From Cyanobacteria bacterium HKST-UBA04 (GTDB lineage: Bacteria > Cyanobacteriota > Vampirovibrionia > Vampirovibrionales > JAGQHJ01), in assembly GCA_020431915.1 (NCBI GenBank), contig JAGQHJ010000011.1, positions 1 through 47,409 of the forward strand: DNA of 47,409 bases, in the 5' to 3' direction. Under the pieces are notes generated by a model. It was not told the DNA's origin. It was given only the letters and a program-made list of their open reading frames with translations, and did no database searches. Below, piece after piece: positions 35,064-43,344 of the stretch; position 1 is the stretch's first letter; every line of letters starts with the position of its first letter. The position numbers and the translations under genes were made by a program.

Positions 35064-36574
35064 GGGGCTCGGTAAAAAGCCGGACGAAGGACGCCGTCGG
35101 CCATGCCGTGGATGACTTTTTTGTTCTTTGGGCAGGTGGTGGCCAGAATACCGGCCACGGACACCGATTCCCCGTTCAGAATGTAGTACGGGCATAGGCG
35201 GGTACGGCCTTCGGCGGTTTTTACCTCGTGCGAGGCGGGGTCAAAGTAGCGATAGGGGCTCGATGTGGGCGAATCGTAGCGTTGCAGCAGGTGCGGGGTG
35301 TTTGGCCGATCGGCCATGGCGGCCTGCAGGGCGGCTTGCCATTCGGTTTGGGGTACGTCGTGGCCAATGGTTACCCCCCGACTGCCCCAGGCCAGGGGCG
35401 AGAAGCCGGAAGGCTTAATGACGAGCCGGCGCTGCTTCTGGGTTAGGTTGGCCAGGTCTTCAAAGGTCCTGAACGGGGTGTCGGCAAAGACCATGGCTGG
35501 AGTGACGGCGGCATGGGGAGGGATGGGCGAGGGATCCAGTATCCAGCTTTGCGGAACCAGATCGAGCAGCAGTTCGTACCCTTCCAGACCAAGCTGCTCC
35601 GTCCAGAACGGTGCCAGTTGGGGGGCATGAATCAGGGCCAATACCAGTTTTTCTTCCAGGAAAGACTTGAACGGTGGGGTGGTGGTTACCCAGCCTTTTT
35701 TAGTGGCCAGCTCAATCAGCTCAATGTTGGTGATGTTGGGTAAATCAAAGAGTTCGAAGAAGCGGTAAACCAAATCAATGGCCTGGAAGGGCTGATCGGT
35801 GTCGTCGTCGACGAAACCAAGTACTTGGTCGCGCAGCCGAAGCTGGCTGGGATGAACGACGTGGAGGGCCTGGTACAGCCCCAGGGCCTTGGCGGTTTTT
35901 GCCAGCCAGCGCCACTCAAGCAGGTAGTCCTGGGCTTCGTCGGAAACCACAATGGCAATGGTCGGGGTGGGGTTGTCCGGGGTCAGGCTTCTCAGGGCGG
36001 CAATAAACCGGGCAATCATCCCGGTGGCCGGGGTGTTTTCCGGCCAAAGCGACAGGGGCTGGCCAGTGGCTTGTTCCAGGGCGGTTTGGTAGGCCATGGA
36101 CAGTGCCGCCGTAAAGCCAAGCCCGCCCGGTACGGCATCAATCTCGCAGAGGCTTAGGCCCGGATTTCTGCCCGGCTGCCGTTTGTCGGGTGAAGGGGTC
36201 GTTACCAGCAGGTCGGGGCGTATAACAATGGGGTACTGCGACTTGAACCGGTTCATTAACGAGAATTTCACCAGATCTTCGGGCTTGTTGGCCTCGAACA
36301 GGTCGCTTACCCAGCCGTGGGTGCCTGGGTTTTTCAGGCTGTACCGGTAAAGCCGTTGGATGGCCAGGGCAAAGGCGGCCAGGGTTGGTCCCAACTGGTC
36401 AATGTAGTGCTGTTGCTCGGGGCTTAGCCAGTAGGGCTCTGGTGAAATCTGCCAGCCAATGGGGTCGACCCCCCGGTTCGGCTCGGCCGGGTCATGGCGG
36501 AACATTGGTTCCTGGGGAAGGGCCGAAAGCAGGGCCTGATAGGATATGGAAAGCGTGGTTTCGGTGGGGATCAT
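35060..36574 (-). CDS. Probable circularly permuted ATP-grasp protein
   Basis: This 504-residue soluble protein shows features of circularly permuted ATP-grasp enzymes: LCEIDAVPGGLGFT near residue 141, an IDLVYRFFELFD motif near 265 (compare the DVVYRR block of those families), LEEKLVLALIH near 307, then RRLVIKPSGFSPLAWGSRGV near 380 and an RYDSPTSSPYRYFD segment near 440. Such enzymes make amide bonds, for example in glutathionylspermidine-type or peptide ligation, but the substrate here cannot be told. No homologue partner gene is adjacent. The assignment rests on motif resemblance only. No strong ribosome-binding site is seen. Confidence 0.6.
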   Translation of the reverse strand: MIPTETTLSISYQALLSALPQEPMFRHDPAEPNRGVDPIGWQISPEPYWLSPEQQHYIDQLGPTLAAFALAIQRLYRYSLKNPGTHGWVSDLFEANKPEDLVKFSLMNRFKSQYPIVIRPDLLVTTPSPDKRQPGRNPGLSLCEIDAVPGGLGFTAALSMAYQTALEQATGQPLSLWPENTPATGMIARFIAALRSLTPDNPTPTIAIVVSDEAQDYLLEWRWLAKTAKALGLYQALHVVHPSQLRLRDQVLGFVDDDTDQPFQAIDLVYRFFELFDLPNITNIELIELATKKGWVTTTPPFKSFLEEKLVLALIHAPQLAPFWTEQLGLEGYELLLDLVPQSWILDPSPIPPHAAVTPAMVFADTPFRTFEDLANLTQKQRRLVIKPSGFSPLAWGSRGVTIGHDVPQTEWQAALQAAMADRPNTPHLLQRYDSPTSSPYRYFDPASHEVKTAEGRTRLCPYYILNGESVSVAGILATTCPKNKKVIHGMADGVLRPAFYRAP

Positions 36575-36684
36575 GGGGTAAAAATCAACATAAAAACTCG
36601 GTTTATCGGGCGATGTGGCCGGTTCGTGTCTTGTCTACACTTGGTTTTACAGTGGTTTCGCTGGGTCTTTAGGCGTCCATCGCT

Positions 36685-36690
36685 TATAAT
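36685..36690 (+). promoter_or_regulatory. Candidate -10 upstream of the 1023-residue gene
   Basis: TATAAT at 36685-36690, about 137 bases upstream of the GTG start; no clear -35 at 16-18 bases. Confidence 0.35.
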
Positions 36691-36826
36691 AGAACAGGAA
36701 GGCTTGAAAAAGTTTACCCCAACCCCCCTCTGAAAACGACCAAGTAGCCCCGCCCCCTTCTACCGAGACCCTGCCAGACCCGCCGTTCCGAATTTTAACC
36801 GAACCATAAAGGGATGCAGCGCCCCC

Positions 36827-39800
36827 GTGTTTTTTTTCTGGAAGAAAAAAAAGAAGCCGGACCCCCAAGCCGGTAAGCCGGTTCCATCGGACTTGCCGGA
36901 TTCCCAGGCCGAGGTGTTGCACCGCCACGGCAAATTGCTGGCGGCCTTGGGTGAACCGGCCTTATCCGATAGTGATCGCCATGCCGACGACGAGACGCTG
37001 GATCTGCTGTACCCTTTTTCCGCCAATTCGTCGGCCACCGAGCCAAAGGAGGCGGATGTCCATCACGTCATTGGTATTACCGACGATGCCGTTCCGGCAT
37101 CTGGCGACACTGCGTTAAGTGTGCCAGAGCCGGTAAGCCCGCTTGGTCGTCCCCAGTTGTTTGGCAAGACCCTGGCGACGCTGCGGGGCCTGCCCGAGAC
37201 GGACGTTTCGCAACCGGCATCGGCTGGGCAGGAGGAAGACGCGTTGGGATCGGTCATACGGCGCCAGGTGCATATTATGCGCGGACGGCACCGGCTTAAG
37301 GACATGACGGCTCGCATCAAGGTGTCTCGCACGTTAAGCCAGATCAAGGATCGCCTGGCGGTGATGGATCAGGCCAAACTGCAGGCTGCAGATGAGGCCG
37401 AAGCCGGGTTTGGCTCGGCGGTTCGTGACGACTTCGAAACCTTCCTCAACACCATGGCCGAGCAAACCCCGGTCCCGGAAAGTGGCTATAAACTGCGGCC
37501 CGAACCCGATCCGGATGCGGCTGTTCGATTGCCTAGAAAGCCGCGAAAACCGGGCCTATCCGCCAGTGAGTTTGCCCGGCTTTCCGAGTCGCTGTTTTAC
37601 GGCGAGCAGCCCGTCGCTCCCTCCTTTGAAGACACGGGGCCTATACCGGTGGTGCAGGCCCATTTTAATGACCCGGTGGCCGATCAGGCCGTCATGCTCA
37701 TCCACCCCGAAAACCTGCCGGCGGGCGGGCAAAAAGCGCTTACCGTCTCTTGCTTTGATCTGCCTTGCCCAATCAAGCCCAAACCCACCGTCTCTCTTTC
37801 GCTGGAACCCTTGCACGAGGCCTATGGCCCGTTTGGTGTCCGGCCGTTGGGCCGGTTGGCAGCAGCCCATTTGGCCGGTTCGGTCGATCATGCCATGCCG
37901 ATTTCGGCCACCGCAGTGACGGTCAGCCACCTGCAGCCGTCCGTGGTGACGGTGACCGAATCCCTGCCCCTGCCTGTGGTGGTGCCGGTGACACAAGTAC
38001 TGGGATCGACGCTGGCCGACAGCGGGATTCATGTCCTGGGGCCTTCGACACCCGCCCGTCTGCCTGACCAATCTGGTTCGGTGCTGCACCCCTTGGCCAC
38101 CGATTTGGCGGTGGATCCGGTGTCGGTCATCAGTTTGTCCGAAGGTTTGGTGCCAAGCAGTGGGCCAGATTCGGCTTTGGCGCCGGTGGTGCTGGGTATG
38201 ACGGATGCCAACCAGGCCGGTTCCCTGATGCCGGCGGCCGTATCGGTGGTGGAGCCGCTCGAAAAGTCGTCAGCCTTGCCCGAGGTTATTGTCAGCTGGG
38301 TCACGCCGCCGGCCGAAGCATTGCCTGTCGAGGAGTTGGCGCCATGCCGTGTGGTATCGCTGCTGGAGCTTCCAGCCACACCAGCGGATGTCGCCGATGT
38401 AACAGTACTGGAGCCCTCAGCCACGGAGTCCGGTGACGAAGCCCAGGCGGATCGGGCCATGCTGTCGTTGCTGAGCCACTTTGATAAAACCGTGTCGTCG
38501 GCCATGCATTCCGTCGAGGCGCTGGTTGACCAGACGACCGAGCAAACGGTGCTGGCTTTAACCGGTACCGACGCGGCGGCAGTAATGGGTAGTGCGCAGG
38601 TGGTTGGCATGGAATCCCTTCGAATGTCTCATTTGGATGAGGCTGCCGTTGTGAGCTGGTTGGATTTTGCGGCGTCACATCGGGAGGCTTCACGTGACGT
38701 GGCGGATCAGCAAACCGAGTTGGTGTCGGATGATTCGGCAGGTAGCTTGGCAGGTAACAACGTGATTCCCATTACGGCGGCCTTGTCTTATGGTGCGGGT
38801 GACGTGACCACGTCGGCACGTGTGGTCAGCGAGGCACCGGTTTCGCCCGCCACGCCAACGGTGTTGGATCTGCAAAGCCACCTGGCCCGTCGCAGCGGAC
38901 GCGAGGACCTCGACGCATCCCCTTCCCTGCCCGAGCCTTCGGTGGCGCATTGGCTTGAAATTCCGGTTGAAAATCCGGCAGCGGCAGAACAAGACGATCG
39001 AGAAAGAGCAACCGCAGTGGTATCCATTCCAATGGCCGCCACCCAGCCAGCCTTGTTTGAAACGGTTTCTATCATCGAGGGTATTGGTATGCCGGGCTCA
39101 GCCGGGCTGTCGACGTCGGTTCCGGTTCCCATTGGGCTGATGGCTGATGCCATTGCTCCGTCTACAGTGTTGCCCACGGTTTTGCCCGAGTCCGTGCCGG
39201 TGGCTTTGGAAGCCACCATGCAGCAAAGCTTTACGGCATTTGATCAGCCGGAGAAAACCTCATTACCTCGACCCTGGCAGGTGTCGCCCGATGTGCCGGC
39301 CAAGGCCATGGCCCCCGTGGCCGATTACAAGGCCATCTTCAACCAGGTCGTCGAAGCGGTGATGGCGCACACCACCGATAACACTACCGATACCACCGGT
39401 GATGATTTGGCGCATGATCCAGTGATTGACCCATGTGATGACGTGTCGGTAGCGGCCATGCAGGTCGATTTGGATTTTGATGTGGAGCTGGCACTGAATA
39501 TGGGCGTGGGGCTGGACGAGGTGATTGAAACCTACACCGCAGCCACCCATACCCCGACGTCCGATCGCGTGGCGCCTCAACCGAAACAGCCGTTCTGGGC
39601 CGGTTTGTTTTCGCCTCAAGATGGTATCGAAGTGCTTAATGGCTTGCAAAACCCGGCGGCCAACCTGTCGCTGTTGCTGGTGCAGTTCAAGGGTACGGTG
39701 GCCCTGGTGGTCGACAATGGCCGCAAGACGACCCTGGTTAAAACCTTTGCCGACAACCCCTTAAGCCAGAATCCCCGCTTTGGGTGCCAGGGAACGGCCG

Positions 39801-39898
39801 TGGTGGGCAAGCGCACCATGATCACTGCCCAGGTGGGAGCCTGGGAAGGTATTATTTATGCAGAGGGTGACAAGGCCTGGGTACAAGTCGAGCTTTAA
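36827..39898 (+). CDS. Very long low-complexity protein with conserved-looking C-terminus
   Basis: This 1023-residue protein starts at GTG with MFFFWKKKKKPDP, has no other hydrophobic segment and so is probably cytoplasmic or membrane-anchored only by its first residues. Residues ~80-175 include a charged helical part (GRHRLKDMTARIKVSRTLSQIKD split over about 140-170). Residues ~250-900 are low-complexity, rich in Val, Pro, Ser, Ala and Thr. The last ~110 residues look folded (FWAGLFSPQDG..., NLSLLLVQFKG, ending AWVQVEL). I recognise no family. Runs of eight T (36830-36837) and eight A (36845-36852) follow the start. AAAGGGA lies 12 bases upstream. Codon use matches the neighbours. Confidence 0.7.
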   Translation: MFFFWKKKKKPDPQAGKPVPSDLPDSQAEVLHRHGKLLAALGEPALSDSDRHADDETLDLLYPFSANSSATEPKEADVHHVIGITDDAVPASGDTALSVPEPVSPLGRPQLFGKTLATLRGLPETDVSQPASAGQEEDALGSVIRRQVHIMRGRHRLKDMTARIKVSRTLSQIKDRLAVMDQAKLQAADEAEAGFGSAVRDDFETFLNTMAEQTPVPESGYKLRPEPDPDAAVRLPRKPRKPGLSASEFARLSESLFYGEQPVAPSFEDTGPIPVVQAHFNDPVADQAVMLIHPENLPAGGQKALTVSCFDLPCPIKPKPTVSLSLEPLHEAYGPFGVRPLGRLAAAHLAGSVDHAMPISATAVTVSHLQPSVVTVTESLPLPVVVPVTQVLGSTLADSGIHVLGPSTPARLPDQSGSVLHPLATDLAVDPVSVISLSEGLVPSSGPDSALAPVVLGMTDANQAGSLMPAAVSVVEPLEKSSALPEVIVSWVTPPAEALPVEELAPCRVVSLLELPATPADVADVTVLEPSATESGDEAQADRAMLSLLSHFDKTVSSAMHSVEALVDQTTEQTVLALTGTDAAAVMGSAQVVGMESLRMSHLDEAAVVSWLDFAASHREASRDVADQQTELVSDDSAGSLAGNNVIPITAALSYGAGDVTTSARVVSEAPVSPATPTVLDLQSHLARRSGREDLDASPSLPEPSVAHWLEIPVENPAAAEQDDRERATAVVSIPMAATQPALFETVSIIEGIGMPGSAGLSTSVPVPIGLMADAIAPSTVLPTVLPESVPVALEATMQQSFTAFDQPEKTSLPRPWQVSPDVPAKAMAPVADYKAIFNQVVEAVMAHTTDNTTDTTGDDLAHDPVIDPCDDVSVAAMQVDLDFDVELALNMGVGLDEVIETYTAATHTPTSDRVAPQPKQPFWAGLFSPQDGIEVLNGLQNPAANLSLLLVQFKGTVALVVDNGRKTTLVKTFADNPLSQNPRFGCQGTAVVGKRTMITAQVGAWEGIIYAEGDKAWVQVEL

Positions 39899-40109
39899 TG
39901 CGGCATTGGGGTTATCTCGGGCATCTTCTTTGTTAAACCGTTTCTCGGCTCAGTTACGTATTACTGATACGCGCCGTCGCCTGCGAAACGGGTTGTCTCG
40001 AAGCTGTACCGACCTAACCCCAACCTGCCTGTTGGATGCCCTGTATCCTTGAAGCCTTGTTCGATCATGTGGCGGGGGCTGTCAAAACGCGAGAGTGGCT
40101 TAACATTGC

Positions 40110-40138
40110 TTGAGGGGGCGCGGCCTTTCGGGCATACT
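40110..40138 (+). promoter_or_regulatory. Candidate promoter for the XRE regulator
   Basis: TTGAGG (40110-40115), 17 bases, CATACT (40133-40138). Transcription would begin near 40145, only a few bases before the ATG at 40149, so the message could be almost leaderless. Confidence 0.45.
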
Positions 40139-40148
40139 CGGGGATGTT

Positions 40149-40616
40149 ATGGACACGTCACGTCGCCCCCACCTACTTGATGCCCTGCCCCTGACCCTGG
40201 CTCAGCGGGTACAGGTATTGCGCCAACGCAAGCACCTGACCCAGTTGGGGCTGGCCGAAAAAGCCAACCTGTCGCTGGCTGCCATTCGCGATATTGAAAG
40301 CGGCCTGGACTTGTTCCTGGCCACGGCCGTCCGGCTCAAGCTGGCGCGGGCCCTGGGTATTAACCCTGGGGTGCTTAAGGTGGTGGAACGCCCCGTTGAC
40401 GACGCGGGGGGGGATGACGCCGCCCGTCACCTGCCCCTGTTGATCCAGGTGCTCGATGATCCCGAAGCCGGCTATACATGCCCTGATTGTTCTGAGCGGC
40501 TGGTTATACGTTGCTTTGCGCGCGAGGATATGAACGAGACCCCGATGACGGAGGTGAAGATCCATTGCAGCCAGTGTCTGTTCCGGGCGCATCATACCTT
40601 TAGCCAGGGGCGCTAA
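40149..40616 (+). CDS. XRE-family regulator with zinc ribbon
   Basis: This 155-residue protein joins an XRE-type helix-turn-helix (VQVLRQRKHLTQLGLAEKAN near residue 23, then LAAIRDIESGLD near 46) to a C-terminal zinc ribbon with CPDC near residue 111 and CSQC near 140. It is likely a DNA-binding regulator; its targets are unknown. It lies on the same strand as and 84 bases before the HAD-ispF pair, separated by what may be a new promoter. ATG at 40149 is chosen over the TTG/ATG further upstream because a GGGG stretch lies just before it and the promoter leaves no room for a longer form. Confidence 0.8.
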   Translation: MDTSRRPHLLDALPLTLAQRVQVLRQRKHLTQLGLAEKANLSLAAIRDIESGLDLFLATAVRLKLARALGINPGVLKVVERPVDDAGGDDAARHLPLLIQVLDDPEAGYTCPDCSERLVIRCFAREDMNETPMTEVKIHCSQCLFRAHHTFSQGR

Positions 40617-40699
40617 TTACCGGGGTGGTCTCAAGAGCCATGGGGGCGGGTGATGAAGATGAAAGCGGCCATCCGTGATCAATGCTATGATGGGTGGCT

Positions 40700-41551
40700 A
40701 TGATTAAGTTGATTGCCCTGGACCTTGATGGCACCGTTGTCAGCGACGGGCTGACCATTAGCGACAAACTGCAGCGCACCCTGAACTACCTGAACCGTGA
40801 AACGGACATCCGGGTGGTGATTGCCACGGGACGCATGTTTCCCAGTACCATTAACTTTGCCCGAACCCTGGGCTGCGATGGTCCGCTGATCTGCTACCAA
40901 GGCGGGATGATTCGCGACCTGGGGGCACATGGGGTGCCGGCGGGTGCCGATGCCCATGCCTATCCCGTCTTGTACCACCAGCCCATCGACTTCGACGTGG
41001 CTCGCGACATTGCCCGGCTGGTTCAGGACAACGGCTTCCATACCAACTTTTACATTAACGACGTGCTGCACACCACCCACTTCAACCCGGAATCGGAGTA
41101 CTATGCCAAGATTACCGGCGTCACCCCCATCCACTCCCCCGTACCGGAGGCCATCCTGGATGCCCCCCCGACCAAAATCATGATTATCGACGAGGGGTGC
41201 GATGACATCATCGACCAGATCAAGGCCAGTCACGGCCAGCATGTTAGCTTGTGCAAGTCGCGGCACAATTTTTGCGAGATTGTCCATGCCGAGGTGTCCA
41301 AGTGGAACGCCCTGGCCCAGTTGATGGCCGACTGGCACCTGCCTGCCGAGGCGGTTATGGCAGTTGGCGACCAGGAAAACGATTTGTCGATGATCCGCGC
41401 TGCCGGGCTGGGGGTGGCCATGGGCAACGCCCCGGATCACGTCAAGGCCGAGGCGGATTTTGTGACCAGCGATATCCAGAGCGAAGGGGTGATTGCGGCT
41501 ATCGAGCAGCACGTGTTTGGCGGCACCCTGCCCGCCGGGGCGGTGGCCTGA
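40700..41551 (+). CDS. Cof-type HAD phosphatase
   Basis: This 283-residue protein is a Cof/YwtE-like HAD-superfamily hydrolase with a C2-type cap. Motif I is ALDLDGTVVS (nucleophile Asp8, acid Asp10), motif II is VIATGR near residue 40, motif III Lys lies in PTKIMIID near 156, and motif IV is VGDQENDLSMI near 222. Members dephosphorylate sugar phosphates or cofactors such as FMN and PLP; the substrate cannot be told from sequence. ATG at 40700 is chosen over GTG 40694. Its TGA overlaps the ATG of ispF by one base, so the two are translated together. Confidence 0.9.
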   Translation: MIKLIALDLDGTVVSDGLTISDKLQRTLNYLNRETDIRVVIATGRMFPSTINFARTLGCDGPLICYQGGMIRDLGAHGVPAGADAHAYPVLYHQPIDFDVARDIARLVQDNGFHTNFYINDVLHTTHFNPESEYYAKITGVTPIHSPVPEAILDAPPTKIMIIDEGCDDIIDQIKASHGQHVSLCKSRHNFCEIVHAEVSKWNALAQLMADWHLPAEAVMAVGDQENDLSMIRAAGLGVAMGNAPDHVKAEADFVTSDIQSEGVIAAIEQHVFGGTLPAGAVA

Positions 41552-42072
41552 TGGCTCAGCCAACCCTACCAACCCCGCCAACCCCGCCAACCCCCTCGTT
41601 TCGTATTGGGCAGGGCTACGATCTGCACCGCCTTGAGGCGGGTCGGCCATTCGTGCTGGGTGGGCTGGTAATCGACTTTGACAAGGGGCCTGTGGGACAT
41701 TCCGATGGCGACGTGCTGCTGCATGCCGCCACCGACGCTTTGTTGGGTGCGACCGGTCAGGGGGATATCGGGCAGTGGTTTCCGCCTTCCGATGCCCGGT
41801 ACAAGGGTGCCGACAGTGCCGAGTTGTTGGGCCAGGTGATGGCCCAACTGACCCAGGCTGGTTGGCAGGTGGTGAACCTGGACAGCACCGTGTTTGCCGA
41901 AGCTCCGAAGCTGTCGCCCTATAAGACCGAGTTGGCCCAGCGGTTAGCCGGGCTTTTGGGGATCGATGCCAGCCAAATCAATGTCAAGGCCAAGACCATG
42001 GAAGGCTTGGGCGCCATTGGCAGCCAGGAAGCGATTGCCGCTTCGGTGACGGTGTTGATGCAGCAAGTCTGA
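41551..42072 (+). CDS. ispF: 2-C-methyl-D-erythritol 2,4-cyclodiphosphate synthase
   Basis: This 173-residue enzyme closes the cyclodiphosphate ring in the methylerythritol-phosphate isoprenoid pathway. Metal ligands lie in GYDLHRLE (residues 22-29) and in HSDGDVLLHAATDALLG near residue 50; GDIGQWFPP follows near 71, and the C-terminus has AKTMEGLGAIGS. The first 16 residues are a Thr/Pro repeat (TLPTPPTPPTPS) encoded by a 9-base tandem repeat, outside the enzyme fold and not seen in typical IspF. It starts on the stop of the HAD gene (ATGA overlap). Confidence 0.95.
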   Translation: MAQPTLPTPPTPPTPSFRIGQGYDLHRLEAGRPFVLGGLVIDFDKGPVGHSDGDVLLHAATDALLGATGQGDIGQWFPPSDARYKGADSAELLGQVMAQLTQAGWQVVNLDSTVFAEAPKLSPYKTELAQRLAGLLGIDASQINVKAKTMEGLGAIGSQEAIAASVTVLMQQV

Positions 42073-42156
42073 GCGAACCGGCTAGAGATTTGGCCGCTGT
42101 TTCGCTAGAATGGGGGCAGCCTTGTGCTGTCTGCCGAATGAGGCTTCGCTCCCCCC

Positions 42157-43344
42157 ATGGTTAAACCGTCGCCCATGCTTATGATCCCCGGTCCGACACC
42201 GGTCCCGCAGGAGGTGTTGTCGGAACTGGCGTACCCGCCAATGGGGCACCGTAGTGGTGCGTTCAAGGATATCATGCTGGCGATTCAGCCCAAGCTGCAG
42301 TGGCTGTTCCAGACCCAACAGCCGGTGTTTACCTATGCCGCGTCGGCTACCGGGGCCATGGAGGCAGCGCTGGTCAACACCGTCAACCCTGGACAAACCG
42401 TGCTGGTTTTGGCCTGTGGGGTGTTTAGCCAGCGTTGGGCCGACATTGCCAAACGCCTGGGCATTGAGGTGATTGAGCAAGCTGTCGAGTATGGGCAACC
42501 CAACAGCCTGTCGGATCTCGACGCGATTTTGTCGGGGCCGGATGCAGACCGCATTAAGGCCGTGTGCCTGATTCACAATGAAACGTCGACAGGGGTCATT
42601 AACCCGGTCGAGGCTATGGCCCGGCTGATTCGCCAAAAAACCCCCGATGCCTTGATTATCATTGATACCGTTACCGGTCTTGGAGCTGCTCCCTTTGATT
42701 TTGACGGTTGGGACATCGATGTTGCCGTGTCCGGCAGCCAAAAAGGGTTTATGTTGCCGCCTGGCCTCGCATTTTTGGCCGTCAGCCAGCGGGCCATGCA
42801 ACGCCATGCGCAGGTTGCCAACCCTGGTTTTTATTTCAACTTTACCGACAACGCCAAGTCGGTTGGGCAGGGGCAAACCCCTTGGACGTCGGCCACCACC
42901 CTGTGTCGGGGCCTGCTCAAGTCGCTTGAGCTGATGGAAGACGATGGCCTGGACGTGCTCCATGACCGCCATCGGCTGAACCGGCAGATAACCCGCGCGG
43001 CCATCCAGGCCATGGGGTTGTCGTTTCTGGTGACTGACGAGGCGGCTGCCAGCCCCTCGGTGACCAGTGTCCTGAAACCCGATGGCATTGAAGTGGCCGA
43101 CCTGCGGGGCATCTTGTCCAACGAGTTCGGCTTGACCATCGCTGCCGGCCAAAAGCACCTGAAAGACGGTATTTTCCGCATTGGCCACCTGGGTGCCATC
43201 TTCCCGCGTGACGTGTTTACCGCCATCAGTGCCATTGAAGCCGTTTTGCACCGTCTTGACTACAACCGCGCGCCGCTGGGCGCAGGTATTACAGCAGCCC
43301 AACAGGAGTGGACCAACGCATGCCGAGTCGCCATCACGTCCTGA
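42157..43344 (+). CDS. Class V aminotransferase (serine/alanine-glyoxylate type)
   Basis: This 395-residue PLP enzyme belongs to the class V family that includes alanine- and serine-glyoxylate aminotransferases and some phosphoserine aminotransferases. It begins MLMIPGPTPVP near residue 7, with YAASATGAMEAAL near 61, HNETSTGVINPV near 140, IIDTVTGLGAAPFD near 168, and the PLP lysine in SGSQKGFMLPPG near 191. Its last 25 bases overlap serA in another frame, so it probably works with SerA in serine synthesis, although glyoxylate from GlcDEF is another plausible amino acceptor. The start may be ATG 42157 or 42175. Confidence 0.88.
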   Translation: MVKPSPMLMIPGPTPVPQEVLSELAYPPMGHRSGAFKDIMLAIQPKLQWLFQTQQPVFTYAASATGAMEAALVNTVNPGQTVLVLACGVFSQRWADIAKRLGIEVIEQAVEYGQPNSLSDLDAILSGPDADRIKAVCLIHNETSTGVINPVEAMARLIRQKTPDALIIIDTVTGLGAAPFDFDGWDIDVAVSGSQKGFMLPPGLAFLAVSQRAMQRHAQVANPGFYFNFTDNAKSVGQGQTPWTSATTLCRGLLKSLELMEDDGLDVLHDRHRLNRQITRAAIQAMGLSFLVTDEAAASPSVTSVLKPDGIEVADLRGILSNEFGLTIAAGQKHLKDGIFRIGHLGAIFPRDVFTAISAIEAVLHRLDYNRAPLGAGITAAQQEWTNACRVAITS

